Below are positions 21,557-30,804 of a stretch of 64,000 nucleotides of DNA, piece after piece. The stretch is from Methylobacterium radiotolerans JCM 2831. Its GTDB lineage: Bacteria; Pseudomonadota; Alphaproteobacteria; Rhizobiales; Beijerinckiaceae. The stretch lies in contig NC_010505.1 of NCBI RefSeq assembly GCF_000019725.1, forward strand, positions 2,793,001 through 2,857,000, given 5' to 3'. Within the stretch, counting starts at the first letter, position 1; every line of letters begins with the position of its first letter. The notes below the pieces were generated by a model, which searched no databases, was not told the origin of the DNA, and was given only the letters and a program-made list of their open reading frames with translations. The translations under genes and the position numbers were made by a program.

Positions 21557-23119
21557 GTGATCAGCGCCGCCGTCAACCTGTTCCGCGGCGCCCGGGTCGG
21601 CTTCGTGCTGGCCCGCGAGGGCGCCCTCGCCTTCGCCGATCCCTCCGAGCTGCCGCCGCACCTGCGGCTCGCCCTGCGGATCGGCCGCTCCCTCGAGCGG
21701 CCCGGCCTCGACGACGGGGCCGCCCGGCTGTCGGCGGCCATGACGCGCCTCGGCCCGTCCTACGTCAAGTTCGGCCAGTTCCTGGCGACGCGGCCCGACA
21801 TCGTCGGGATGCGCGCGGCCTTCGACCTGGAGAAGCTGCAGGACCGGGTGCCGCCCTTCCCGCAGGCGGTCGCGCTCCGCACGGTCGAGGCCGCCCTCGG
21901 CAAGCCCGTGAGCGCGCTGTTCGTCTCGTTCAGCGAGCCGATCGCGGCCGCCTCGATCGCGCAGGTCCACAAGGCGATCGTGCAGGATCCCGACGGCACG
22001 CAGCGCGCCCTCGCCGTGAAGGTGATGCGGCCCGGCGTCCGCGAGCGCTTCATGCGCGACCTCGAGGTCATGCGCTTCATGGCCCGGGTGGTGCACGCCC
22101 TGTCCCCGCAGGCGGAGCGGCTGCGGCCGCGCGAGGTGGTGGAGATCCTCGCGCGCTCGGTGCTGATGGAGATGGATTTCCGCCTGGAGGCGGCGGCCGC
22201 CTCCGAACTCGCCGAGAACACCAAGGACGATCCCGACTTCCGCGTGCCGAAGCCGGAATGGGAGCTGACCGCCCGCGAGGTGCTGTCGGCCGAGTGGATC
22301 GAGGGGACCCGCCTGCACAGCGCCGCGGAGCTCGCCGCCCAAGGGCACGATCCGCAGACCATCGGGCGGACCGTCATCCAGAGCTTCCTGCGGCACGCGA
22401 TCCGCGACGGCTTCTTCCACGCCGACATGCACCAGGGGAACCTGCTGGTCGACGCCGAGGGCCGTCTCGTGGCGGTCGATTTCGGCATCATGGGCCGCCT
22501 CGGCCCGAACGAGCGCCGCTTCCTCGCCGAGATCCTCCTGGGCTTCATCCTGCGCGACTATCGCCGGGTGGCGAAGGTCCACTTCGAGGCGGGCTACGTG
22601 CCGGCCCACCACTCCGTGGAGGATTTCGCGCAGGCGATCCGCGCGATCGGCGAGCCGATCCACCAGCGCCGGGCCGACGAGATCTCGATGGCCAAGGTCC
22701 TGACCCTGCTGTTCGACGTCACGGCCCTGTTCGACATGAGCACCCGCACCGAGCTGGTGATGCTCCAGAAGACCATGGTGGTGGTCGAGGGCGTCGCCCG
22801 CTCCCTCGACCCGCGTCTCGACATGTGGACCACGGCCGAGCCGGTCGTGCGCGCCTGGATCGCCCGGAACATGGGGCCGGTCGGCCGGGCGCAGAGCGGC
22901 CTGGAAGCGCTCAAGGTCGTCTCCGACGTCGTCGGTGACATTCCGGACCTCGCCATGCGGTTGAAGCGCGTGCTGGTCCGCCTCGACGAGGCCGGCACGG
23001 GCGACGCCCGCCGGCTGGAGCGCTTCGCCCGCAACGAACGCTACCGCGCGATCTGGTCGACGCTGGCCCTGTGGGGGATCGCCGTCGGCGCGCTGATGCT
23101 GGCGTTCCGGGGCCTCTGA
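21557..23119 (+). CDS. ubiB: UbiB atypical kinase for ubiquinone synthesis
   Basis: 520 residues from GTG 21557. Conserved elements of the ABC1/ADCK/UbiB family are present: the KxGQ motif (YVKFGQFLATRPDI), the Ala-rich nucleotide loop AAASIAQVH, the catalytic FFHADMHQGNLLV and metal VAVDFGIMGRL. A C-terminal transmembrane helix (about 498-517) anchors it. It supports the ubiquinone biosynthetic complex at the membrane. Probably one operon with ubiE. Confidence 0.96.
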   Translation: MISAAVNLFRGARVGFVLAREGALAFADPSELPPHLRLALRIGRSLERPGLDDGAARLSAAMTRLGPSYVKFGQFLATRPDIVGMRAAFDLEKLQDRVPPFPQAVALRTVEAALGKPVSALFVSFSEPIAAASIAQVHKAIVQDPDGTQRALAVKVMRPGVRERFMRDLEVMRFMARVVHALSPQAERLRPREVVEILARSVLMEMDFRLEAAAASELAENTKDDPDFRVPKPEWELTAREVLSAEWIEGTRLHSAAELAAQGHDPQTIGRTVIQSFLRHAIRDGFFHADMHQGNLLVDAEGRLVAVDFGIMGRLGPNERRFLAEILLGFILRDYRRVAKVHFEAGYVPAHHSVEDFAQAIRAIGEPIHQRRADEISMAKVLTLLFDVTALFDMSTRTELVMLQKTMVVVEGVARSLDPRLDMWTTAEPVVRAWIARNMGPVGRAQSGLEALKVVSDVVGDIPDLAMRLKRVLVRLDEAGTGDARRLERFARNERYRAIWSTLALWGIAVGALMLAFRGL

Positions 23120-23171
23120 CGCGGCACCCGTCCCTGACCCGGGGCCGATACCGCCCGTCCTCCGCGGGCGC

Positions 23172-26147
23172 TCAGACGGGCAAGGGTCGCGGTCCGGCCG
23201 TGTCCTCGGTCGCCGGGATCAGGGCGCGCAGCTCGCGGGCGAGCTCGTTGAGGCCGGTCGAGCCCTTGGCGAGCACGCGGTCGGCCTGACCGGCCAGACG
23301 GCGGCGATCCTCGGCCGTGATGTCCTTGGCGGTGAGCACCACCACCGGCACGTCGCGGCTGTCCGGGCGGGCCCGGAGCGCCCGGAGAAACGCGAAGCCG
23401 TCCATCTCCGGCATCATCAGGTCGAGGAGGATGAGGGACGGCCGTTCGGCCTCCAGGGATTCGAGGGCGCGCAGACCGTTCTCCGCCTCGCGGACCGGGA
23501 AGCCCTCGCGCGCGAGATAGGCGCAGACGTGGTCGCGCACGTCGGCCTCGTCCTCGACCACGAGGATCGCGCCGTCGCCGGAGGCGGGCCGGAAGCGGTC
23601 GACGATCTGGCGCAGGCTGCCCCAGTCGAGCGGCTTCTGCAGGTAGTCGGTGGCGCCAAGGGAGAAGGCGAGATTCTGCTCGTCCAGAACCGTCACCATC
23701 ACGATCGGCGTCGCGCCGATCTCGGGATCGGCCCGGATCGCCCGCAGCACCGCCCATCCGTCCATCTGCGGCATGGTGACGTCGAGGAGCACGGCCCGGG
23801 GATGCAGGCTGCGGGCGAGATCGAGCCCGCGCCGCCCGTCCTCGGCGACCGTCACCGCGAAGCCCTCGCGCTCCAGGAAGCGCGCCAGCAGATCGCGCGT
23901 CGCGGCGTCGTCGTCGACCACCAGGATCGTCCCCCGCTCTCCGGGATCCGAGGCGGCCGGGCCCGCGTCCTCGCCCGCGCCGGTCTCGAAGCGTGCCGGC
24001 AGCGTCAGCGTGAAGGTCGTGCCGGCCCCGTCCCGGCTCTCGACCGCGATCGCGCCGCCCAGCATCTCGGCGAACGCCCGGGTGATCGCGAGCCCGAGCC
24101 CGGTGCCGCCGAACCGCCGCGTCGTGGAGGCGTCGGCCTGGGTGAACCGCTCGAACAGCTTGCCGAGCTGCTCCTGCGTCATGCCGATGCCGGTGTCGGT
24201 CACGGCGAAGCGCAGCGCGCCGTCGGCGCGGGTGACCGCCAGGGTGATGCGGCCGTCCTCGGTGAACTTCGCCGCGTTGCTCAGGAGGTTGATCAGGCAC
24301 TGGCGCAGCTTGGTGACGTCGGTGTGGGCGCTGCCCAGATTCGGCTCCAGCTCGAGCGCCAGCGTGTTGCCCTTCTTGGCGACGAGCCCCTCGACCGTCA
24401 CCGCCACCTCCTGCACCACGGCGGCGACCTCGAAGTCCTCGGCGTAGATCTCGACCCGGTCGGCCTCGATCTTCGAGATGTCGAGCACGTCGTTGATCAG
24501 GCCGAGCAGGTGGCGGGCGTTGGTCTCGATCTTCTTCATGTCGGTGACGAGATCGGCCTCGCCGATATCCTCGAGCTCCTCCTGCACCATCTCGGAATAG
24601 CCGATCACCGCCGAGAGCGGGGTGCGCAACTCGTGGCTCATATTGGCCAGGAACTGGCTCTTGGCCGCGTTGGCGGCCTCGGCGGCCGCGCGCGCCGCCT
24701 CGATCGCGGCCTCGGCCTCCTTGCGCTCGGTGATGTCCGTGTGGGTCCCGACCCACTCCCGCAGGGTGCCGTCGGGTTCGAGGATCGGGACGGCCCGCAC
24801 GCTCATGTGCCGGTAGGCGCCGGAGGCGGCGCGCATCCGGTGCTCGGTGGCGTAGGGTTCCAGGCTGGTGACCGCGCGGGTCCACGCGGCGCGGGTGTGC
24901 GCACGGTCGTCCGGGTGAATCGCGTCGAGGAAGCCGAGCCCCGCGTAGGCGGCCTCGTCCTGGCCGGTGAAGCGCGTCCAGGCGGTCTGGCGGCGGTGGA
25001 GGCTCCCTTCCGGGTTGGCGGTCCAGACGATGGCGGCGCTCGCCTCGATCAGCGAGCGGAAGCGCTCCTCGCTCCGCCGGAGCCGGGCCTCCGCGAGGTG
25101 GCGGATGGTCTCGTCGACCACCACGAGGCCGACGCCCTCGACACTCTGATCGGCCGCCGCGCTCTCCTCGCCCCGAAGCGGGTAGAAGCTCATCGAGAAG
25201 TGCCGCACGCCGCCCGGCGCCGAGGGGGTCGGCACCGCGACCGGCACGTTCGGCGAGACCAGGCCTTCCGTCAGGGCCGCGGCCAGCTTCGGCGCCAGCT
25301 CCTCCCGCAGCGTCGGGAGCATGGCCCAGATCGGCGCGCCGAGATCGGCCCCGAAGCCGCGCTCGCTCATCGTGGCGAGGGCCCGGTTCATGTGCCGGAT
25401 CTTCAGGTCGCGGTCGAGGAAACCGAGCCCCACCGGCGCGTTGGCGAGCACGCCGTCGAGGAGGCGCGACATGCGCAGGGATTCCTGCCGTCGCACCAGG
25501 GCGAGGCGCGCGAGCAGCACGATCGCCCCGAGGGCCGCCGCGGCGGAGGTCAGGAAGAGCAGGAGCCCGCGCCAGCCCTCGCGCGCCTGCAGGGTGGCGA
25601 GCTGCTCAAGGGTCGCGGCCTGGCGGGCCGCCGCCTCGGCGCGGATCGCGTCCATCAGGCGCTTGCCCTCGCCGGTCCGGACGAGGTCGATGGCGGCGTC
25701 GAAGCCCTGGTTCCGCCGCGCCTCGACCACCCGGGCGGCGAAATCGCGCTTCTGCGCGATCAGCCCGGCCAGCGACGGACCGCCGGCCCGCACCGGGTCC
25801 TGCGCGGCCGCGCCGAGGCCGGTCAGCTCCGTGTCGATCTTGGTGAGGGCAGTCGTGTACGGGCGGAGGTAATCCTCGCTGCCGACCAGCACGAAGCCGC
25901 GCTCGCCCGTCTCCAGGTCCTTGACCTCGGAGATCAGGCGCTCGATCCCGGCGATCGTCGCGTTCGCCCGGGCGGTCGCGGCCCGATCGGTCTCGCCGGT
26001 CACGTAGTTGGCCGTGCCGCTGCCCAGGGCGACGATCAGCAGGAGGAAGGCCGCCGGGGAGCCCAGGAGCCAGCCCAGCGGGCCGGCGCCGCGCCAGTTG
26101 CGCCGACGCAGCCCGAAGATCGATCCGGCACGCGACGGGGCGCTCAC
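23172..26147 (-). CDS. CHASE3 hybrid histidine kinase, two receivers
   Basis: 991 residues from GTG 26147, which overlaps the zapE stop as GTGA. Order: TM helix (about 26-46), CHASE3-like periplasmic sensor (about 55-195, containing [19 protein letters not shown]), TM helix (about 208-228), two PAS domains (about 245-370 and 385-505), HisKA with [17 protein letters not shown], HATPase with NLLSNAAKF and GTGLGLAI, then two receiver domains (LVVDDD...[12 protein letters not shown] and LVVEDE...[12 protein letters not shown]), each with its phosphorylatable Asp. The signal is unknown. The output is probably phosphotransfer to another protein, as no DNA-binding domain is present. Confidence 0.9.
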   Translation of the reverse strand: MSAPSRAGSIFGLRRRNWRGAGPLGWLLGSPAAFLLLIVALGSGTANYVTGETDRAATARANATIAGIERLISEVKDLETGERGFVLVGSEDYLRPYTTALTKIDTELTGLGAAAQDPVRAGGPSLAGLIAQKRDFAARVVEARRNQGFDAAIDLVRTGEGKRLMDAIRAEAAARQAATLEQLATLQAREGWRGLLLFLTSAAAALGAIVLLARLALVRRQESLRMSRLLDGVLANAPVGLGFLDRDLKIRHMNRALATMSERGFGADLGAPIWAMLPTLREELAPKLAAALTEGLVSPNVPVAVPTPSAPGGVRHFSMSFYPLRGEESAAADQSVEGVGLVVVDETIRHLAEARLRRSEERFRSLIEASAAIVWTANPEGSLHRRQTAWTRFTGQDEAAYAGLGFLDAIHPDDRAHTRAAWTRAVTSLEPYATEHRMRAASGAYRHMSVRAVPILEPDGTLREWVGTHTDITERKEAEAAIEAARAAAEAANAAKSQFLANMSHELRTPLSAVIGYSEMVQEELEDIGEADLVTDMKKIETNARHLLGLINDVLDISKIEADRVEIYAEDFEVAAVVQEVAVTVEGLVAKKGNTLALELEPNLGSAHTDVTKLRQCLINLLSNAAKFTEDGRITLAVTRADGALRFAVTDTGIGMTQEQLGKLFERFTQADASTTRRFGGTGLGLAITRAFAEMLGGAIAVESRDGAGTTFTLTLPARFETGAGEDAGPAASDPGERGTILVVDDDAATRDLLARFLEREGFAVTVAEDGRRGLDLARSLHPRAVLLDVTMPQMDGWAVLRAIRADPEIGATPIVMVTVLDEQNLAFSLGATDYLQKPLDWGSLRQIVDRFRPASGDGAILVVEDEADVRDHVCAYLAREGFPVREAENGLRALESLEAERPSLILLDLMMPEMDGFAFLRALRARPDSRDVPVVVLTAKDITAEDRRRLAGQADRVLAKGSTGLNELARELRALIPATEDTAGPRPLPV

Positions 26148-27376
26148 GTCTCCACCAGCCCGGTGCTGGCGCCCGACGCCTCGGAGTCCGGCCGGCCGTG
26201 CGGCTGGCCGAGATACTCCCGCGAGCGCATCTCGATCAGGCGCGAGACGGTCCGGTCGAACTCGAAGGCCTCGCGGCCGGTCTGGGCGGTGTAGAGGTCC
26301 TGCGCTTCCGCCGCCGCGGAGGCGACGAGCTTCACGTGCCGGTCGTAGAGCGTGTCGACCAGCGTGATGAAGCGCTTGGCCTCGTTCCGCTCCGCCTCCC
26401 CCATCACCGGGATCCCGTCCAGGATCACCGTGTGGTAGGCGCGGGCGAGCGCCATGTAGTCGGAGGCGCCGAGGGGCTGGCGGCACAGATCGTCGAAGCC
26501 GAACCGGGCTACCCCGGTCGCCTGCTCCGGAACCGCCACGGCCCGGCCGTGGACCGTGACCGTCGTCGGGAGGCCGCGGGCCTTACCGGTCAGGGCCTTG
26601 AAGGCGGCATCGAGGGCCGCGCGCGCCACCGCGTCGGCCGGCACATGGTAGACGGCCGCGCCGCCGAGCTTCTCGAGCCGAAAATCGGTCCGGGAATCGA
26701 GCCGGACGACGTCGACGCGCTCCTTGAGGGTCGCCACGAAGGGCAGGAACAGCGCCCGGTTGAGGCCGCCCTCGTAGAGCCGGTCCGGCTCGACGTTCGA
26801 GGTCGCGACGACGGTGACGCCGCGCCGGAACAGGTGGTTGAACAGGCGCCCCAGGATCATCGCGTCCGCGATGTCGGTGACGGTGAACTCGTCGAAGCAC
26901 AGCAGGGTCGCCTCGTCGGCGAGCTGGTCGGCCACCGGGCCGATCGGATCGTCGCCCTTGACGGTGCCGGCCTTCAGCGCCTGCCGGTAGGCGTGGATGC
27001 GCTCGTGCGCGTCGGCGAGGAAGCCGTGGAAATGGACCCGTCTTTTCGGCTCCGGCGCCGCCTCGTGGAACAGGTCCATCAGCATGGTCTTCCCGCGCCC
27101 GACCGAGCCCCAGATGTAGAGGCCCCTGATCGCCTCGGCCTCGTCCTTGCGCCGGAACAGCCATCCCAGGGCGCTCGTCTTGCTGGCCCGCTTGCGGCGC
27201 TGAAGGTCGAGGACCAGCCGGTCGAGGGCGCGCACCAAGTGCGCCTGGGCCGGATCGCGCTCGATGGCGCCGGTGCCGACCAGCGCCTCGTAGCGCTCGT
27301 GGACCGGGCCGGGCGAGACGGCGCCGGCGAGCGCCGCCGGCGACGGTGCGATGGACTTGCCGGATCTGTCGTTCAC
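26144..27376 (-). CDS. zapE: ZapE / AFG1-type ATPase
   Basis: 410 residues from GTG 27376. Walker [17 protein letters not shown], Walker [19 protein letters not shown], sensor VVATSN and the family tail [29 protein letters not shown] identify the AFG1/ZapE family, which acts at the division site in E. coli and in respiratory complex maintenance in mitochondria. It overlaps the downstream kinase gene by four bases, implying co-translation. Confidence 0.92.
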   Translation of the reverse strand: MNDRSGKSIAPSPAALAGAVSPGPVHERYEALVGTGAIERDPAQAHLVRALDRLVLDLQRRKRASKTSALGWLFRRKDEAEAIRGLYIWGSVGRGKTMLMDLFHEAAPEPKRRVHFHGFLADAHERIHAYRQALKAGTVKGDDPIGPVADQLADEATLLCFDEFTVTDIADAMILGRLFNHLFRRGVTVVATSNVEPDRLYEGGLNRALFLPFVATLKERVDVVRLDSRTDFRLEKLGGAAVYHVPADAVARAALDAAFKALTGKARGLPTTVTVHGRAVAVPEQATGVARFGFDDLCRQPLGASDYMALARAYHTVILDGIPVMGEAERNEAKRFITLVDTLYDRHVKLVASAAAEAQDLYTAQTGREAFEFDRTVSRLIEMRSREYLGQPHGRPDSEASGASTGLVET

Positions 27377-27517
27377 GCCGCCGGTTCCTCGCTGCTGATC
27401 GCGGCACCGGTTCGGCACCCCCTTGCGCCCGCGTCGGCGGTCAACGACCCGGGGCCCGTTCCAGTGCCGCGCAAGCTCGGCCTGAATCAAGCCCGCGGCC
27501 GAACAGCCGCAGGGAAG

Positions 27518-27553
27518 CGTCCCATCGAACGTCCCTTCGAAGTGTCCCGTCGG
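27518..27553. repeat. Three 12-bp direct repeats in promoter region
   Basis: CGTCCCATCGAA, CGTCCCTTCGAA and GTGTCCCGTCGG lie back to back, 145 nt before the GNAT gene and 140 nt before zapE. The 321-nt gap between these divergent genes holds no other gene that I can support. The repeats could bind a regulator. Confidence 0.5.
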
Positions 27554-27697
27554 CCCGCGCATGGCAGGCACGCGGACGGCCGGCCCCGCACTCTGCTGCA
27601 TTGCACAATGGATACGGGGATGCGACACCCCGGCGGTCTTCTGGGAGGAGCGTCCGGACCACTTCGCGCGACAGCGCGCACGAACCGGAGCTTCATC

Positions 27698-28291
27698 ATG
27701 GCGGTACAAGCCCTCGATGGGCCGGCCCACACCATCCGGCGTCTCTGGCCGGCGGATCGCGCGGCGGTCCTCGACTACTTCCTGCGGCTTGATCCGGAGA
27801 CCCGGGCGAGCCGCTTCATGGGCAATGTCAGCGAGGCCGGAGTCCGGGCCTATGCCGCGCAGGCATTGACCGCGGAGGGCGTGATGTACGGCGCCTTCGT
27901 GGGCGGCGTGCTGCGCGGTCTCGGTGAACTCCGGCCCATGGGCCCGGGCGCGTCCCGCTACGCCCTGGGGCCGCACGCGGAGGCGGCCTTCGCGGTCGAG
28001 CAGACCTTCCGCCGGCAGGGGATCGGCGCCGCCCTCTTCGCCCGGATCGCCCGCTCGGCGCGGCATCGCGGCGTCCAGGACCTCCACGTCCGCTGCCTGT
28101 CGGGCAACGGGCCGATGCTGCGACTCGCGGCCAAGCACGGGGCGGCCCTCCAGCACGAGGGTCGCGAGATCGAGGGCGCCCTGCACCTCGCGCGTCCGAC
28201 GCCGTTCTCGCTCTGGTACGAGGGGATCGCGGAGGCGTTCGACTTCACCCTGGCGGCGAGCTTTCCGGAGCGGATGCAGGCCGGGCGCTGA
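27698..28291 (+). CDS. GNAT-family N-acetyltransferase
   Basis: 197 residues from ATG 27698 (GGAG nine bases upstream). It has a typical GNAT fold: N-terminal strand-helix (TIRRLWPADRAAVLDYFLRLDPETRASRFMG), the acetyl-CoA loop EQTFRRQGIGAALFARIARSA (motif A, Q-x2-G-I/G), and ARHRGVQDLHVRCLSGNGPMLRLAAKHG. Substrate unknown. Monocistronic. Confidence 0.85.
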   Translation: MAVQALDGPAHTIRRLWPADRAAVLDYFLRLDPETRASRFMGNVSEAGVRAYAAQALTAEGVMYGAFVGGVLRGLGELRPMGPGASRYALGPHAEAAFAVEQTFRRQGIGAALFARIARSARHRGVQDLHVRCLSGNGPMLRLAAKHGAALQHEGREIEGALHLARPTPFSLWYEGIAEAFDFTLAASFPERMQAGR

Positions 28292-28355
28292 GGCCGGGCG
28301 TCGCGGCCGGGCGAGGAGGCCGGTCGCCGGTGCCGGGCCCGCGGCGGCCGGCCCC

Positions 28356-29117
28356 TCAGCCGGCGGGGTCGCCGACGAGGGCGAAGGTCAGGAGGTCCAC
28401 GGACGTCGCCCCGCCGCGCAGGAGCGCCCGTGCGGCCGCGTTGCCGGTGGCGCCGGTGGTCATGACGTCGTCGACGAGGAGAACCCGGCGTCCGCGGATG
28501 CGGTGCTGTTCGGCGGCCGTCACCCGGAAGGCACCGCTCAGGTTCTCGGCCCGCGCCGCGCGGCTCAGGCCGACCTGGGATCGCGTGGCGCGCACGCGCA
28601 CCAGGGCGGTGGCGACGCACGGCCGTCCCGCCGAAGCGGCGATCGCCCGCGCGAGCAGGGCCGACTGGTTGAAGCGCCGCCGCCACAGGCGACCGCGATG
28701 GAGCGGCACCGGAACGAGGCACTCGGCCTCGGCGATCAGGGTCCGGCCGCTCGCGGCCATCATCCGCGCCATGACGCCGGCGAGATCGAGCCGGTCCTCG
28801 TATTTCAGGCGATGGACGATCCGTCGCGCCACGGCATCGTAGAGGGCGACCGCCCGGGCGCGGCCGAAGACCGGCGGTTCCGCGATCGCCCGGGGCGACA
28901 CCAGCGGGCCGACCCCGAGATCGAGCGCGAAGGGCGTGCCGTAGCGCTGGCAGACCGGTTCCTCGATCAGGCGCAGGCTCGACCAGCACGACGGGCAGAA
29001 GGCGCCCGGATCGGCGGTGGCGCTGCCGCAGCCCGCGCAGGTGGGCGGGTAGACCAGAGAGACGACCCCGCGCGGCAGACCGCGCAGGGCCGTGGCGACG
29101 GCCTGGAGGGCCGTCAT
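28356..29117 (-). CDS. comF: ComF-family phosphoribosyltransferase-like protein
   Basis: 253 residues. An N-terminal four-Cys zinc ribbon (CAGCGSATADPGAFCPSCW) is followed by a phosphoribosyltransferase fold with VPVPLHRGRLWRRRFNQSALLARAIA and the PRPP loop VLLVDDVMTTGAT. ComF proteins are needed for natural transformation in several bacteria. Whether this one is cannot be told here. It stands alone. Its stop region converges with the GNAT gene. Confidence 0.9.
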   Translation of the reverse strand: MTALQAVATALRGLPRGVVSLVYPPTCAGCGSATADPGAFCPSCWSSLRLIEEPVCQRYGTPFALDLGVGPLVSPRAIAEPPVFGRARAVALYDAVARRIVHRLKYEDRLDLAGVMARMMAASGRTLIAEAECLVPVPLHRGRLWRRRFNQSALLARAIAASAGRPCVATALVRVRATRSQVGLSRAARAENLSGAFRVTAAEQHRIRGRRVLLVDDVMTTGATGNAAARALLRGGATSVDLLTFALVGDPAG

Positions 29118-29145
29118 GCGCGCAACGCGCGACCGGAGTTCCCGC

Positions 29146-29391
29146 CTACTGGGCCGAGACGGGCCGCGCCTGCGGCGCCATCTGCTGCTGCTCGACCTGA
29201 CGGTCGCGCGCGTTGGCGCGGTGGCGGCCGATGGCGCAGCCGGCCGCGGCGCCGACGAGGCCGTGATGGCCGGCGTAGTGACCCGCGATGCCGCCGACGA
29301 TGGCGCCCTTGATGCAGCCCTTCGCCTCGGCGCCGCCCGCGGCCGCCAGGGTGGTGAGGGCCACGGCGGCCCCGACGAGCATGCGCTTCAT
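29146..29391 (-). CDS. Small exported glycine-zipper protein
   Basis: 81 residues: signal peptide (MKRMLVGAAVALTTLAAAGGAEA), then a glycine-zipper hydrophobic segment (GCIKGAIVGGIAGHYAGHHGLVGAAAGCAIG), then a Gln/Arg-rich polar tail. Glycine-zipper proteins of this size are periplasmic or outer-membrane associated. Function unknown. Confidence 0.75.
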   Translation of the reverse strand: MKRMLVGAAVALTTLAAAGGAEAKGCIKGAIVGGIAGHYAGHHGLVGAAAGCAIGRHRANARDRQVEQQQMAPQARPVSAQ

Positions 29392-29540
29392 GATGTGTGC
29401 TCCCTGAGGAATCTCGGCCGCTGGGCCGGTTGCAGCAGGAACAGCGACGCTCCCGAGTCGTTCCAGCATCCTAGCGCAGCTCACGAGACCGTGCGCGGGG
29501 ACGGTGGCGCGCCGCGACCGCAGATGCCATCTGCCCGCTG

Positions 29541-30431
29541 ATGGATGCTCCCGCCGCCCTGTTCGACACGCCCCTCGCCCGCCGCCGCCTCGCCCGTGCC
29601 GGGCGCCTCGGCTACCCGGGCTTCCTCCTCGACCGCCTCGCCGAGGATCTCGACGACCGGCTCGGCGCAGTCCTGCGCAGCTTCGGCTCGGTTCTCGACC
29701 TCGCCACGCCGCGTCCCGCGGCGACCCGGCTGCTCGCCGCCCGCTATCCGGCGGCGCGGCATGTCCGCCTCGCGGCCCTGCCCGAGCCGGGCGGCGACCT
29801 GGTCGTCGGAGATCCCGAGGCGCTGCCGCTGGCGCCCGGGAGCCTGGACCTCGCCGTGTCGCTGCTGGCCCTCCACGCCGTGAACGACCTGCCGGGCACG
29901 CTGATCCAGCTCCGCCGCGCCCTGCGGCCGGACGGGCTGTTCGTCGGGTGCCTGCTCGGCGGGGCCACGCTGACCGAGCTGCGCCAGAGCTTCGCCCAGG
30001 CCGAGAGCGAGGTCGAGGGCGGGGTCAGTCCGCGCGTGGCCCCCTTCGCGGCGGTGCGCGAGGCCGGCGGACTGCTGCAGCGCGCGGGCTTCGCGCTCCC
30101 GGTGGCCGATACCGACACGCTGACCGTCCGCTACGCCGACCCGTTCGGCCTGATGCGCGACCTGCGGGCCATGGGCATGACCAACGTGCTCACCGAGCGG
30201 CGGCGGACGCCCCTGCGGCGGGCGACGCTCCTGCGCACGGCCGAGATCTACGTCGAACGGTTCGCGGACCCGGACGGCCGCGTGCGGGCGACCTTCGAGG
30301 TGCTGTGGCTCTCGGGCTGGGTGCCGCACGAGACCCAGCAGAAGCCCCTGCGGCCCGGGACCGCGAAGACGCGCCTCGCCGACGCCCTCGGGACCGTCGA
30401 GCTGAAGCCCGAAGGAGGGACCACGCCGTGA
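29541..30431 (+). CDS. NDUFAF5-like SAM methyltransferase family protein
   Basis: 296 residues. It resembles the alphaproteobacterial relatives of mitochondrial complex I assembly factor NDUFAF5: LSLLALHAVNDLPGTLIQLRRALRPDGLF, then the conserved LTELRQSFAQAESEVEGGVSPRVAPFA and GGLLQRAGFALPVADTDTLTVRYADP. The SAM-binding N-terminal region (GSVLDLATPRPAATRLLAARYP) is somewhat diverged. A role in complex I subunit modification is inferred from the family. The stop overlaps the next gene's GTG. Confidence 0.8.
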   Translation: MDAPAALFDTPLARRRLARAGRLGYPGFLLDRLAEDLDDRLGAVLRSFGSVLDLATPRPAATRLLAARYPAARHVRLAALPEPGGDLVVGDPEALPLAPGSLDLAVSLLALHAVNDLPGTLIQLRRALRPDGLFVGCLLGGATLTELRQSFAQAESEVEGGVSPRVAPFAAVREAGGLLQRAGFALPVADTDTLTVRYADPFGLMRDLRAMGMTNVLTERRRTPLRRATLLRTAEIYVERFADPDGRVRATFEVLWLSGWVPHETQQKPLRPGTAKTRLADALGTVELKPEGGTTP

Positions 30432-30790
30432 AGCGTCCCGGACCGGACCACCCGATCACCGTCGAGCCCGAGCCCCGCCGCGTCCGCGTCGTCGTGGCGG
30501 GCGTCGCGGTCGCCGAGACCCGGAACGCCCGGCGGCTGCAGGAGGCGCGGTATCCGCCGGTCTTCTACGTCCCGCGGAGCGACATACGGGCCGAGCACTT
30601 CGTCGCTTCGACGCGCACGAGCCACTGCCCGTACAAGGGCGATGCCCACTATTACGACCTCGTCGTCGACGGGACCCGTCGTTCCGACGCGGTCTGGAGC
30701 TACGGGAACCCGTACCCGGCCGTCGCGGCGATCCGCGACCACGTGGCGTTCTATCCGGACCGGGTCGACGCCATCGTGCTGGAGGACTGA
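30428..30790 (+). CDS. DUF427 domain protein
   Basis: 120 residues from GTG 30428. Typical DUF427 features: VAETRNARRLQEARYPPVFYVPRSDI, then the TSHCPYKGDAHYYDLVVDG segment and ending YPDRVDAIVLED. A small beta-barrel-like soluble protein of unknown biochemical role. Translationally coupled to the methyltransferase gene by a GTGA overlap. Confidence 0.88.
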   Translation: MKRPGPDHPITVEPEPRRVRVVVAGVAVAETRNARRLQEARYPPVFYVPRSDIRAEHFVASTRTSHCPYKGDAHYYDLVVDGTRRSDAVWSYGNPYPAVAAIRDHVAFYPDRVDAIVLED

Positions 30791-30804
30791 GCCGCCCGCC
30801 CGGA

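Noticed and set aside
23529..26294. 921-codon plus-strand ORF
   Set aside because: Shadow of the hybrid kinase gene on the minus strand. Low-complexity Gly/Arg/Leu composition typical of antisense frames in GC-rich DNA.
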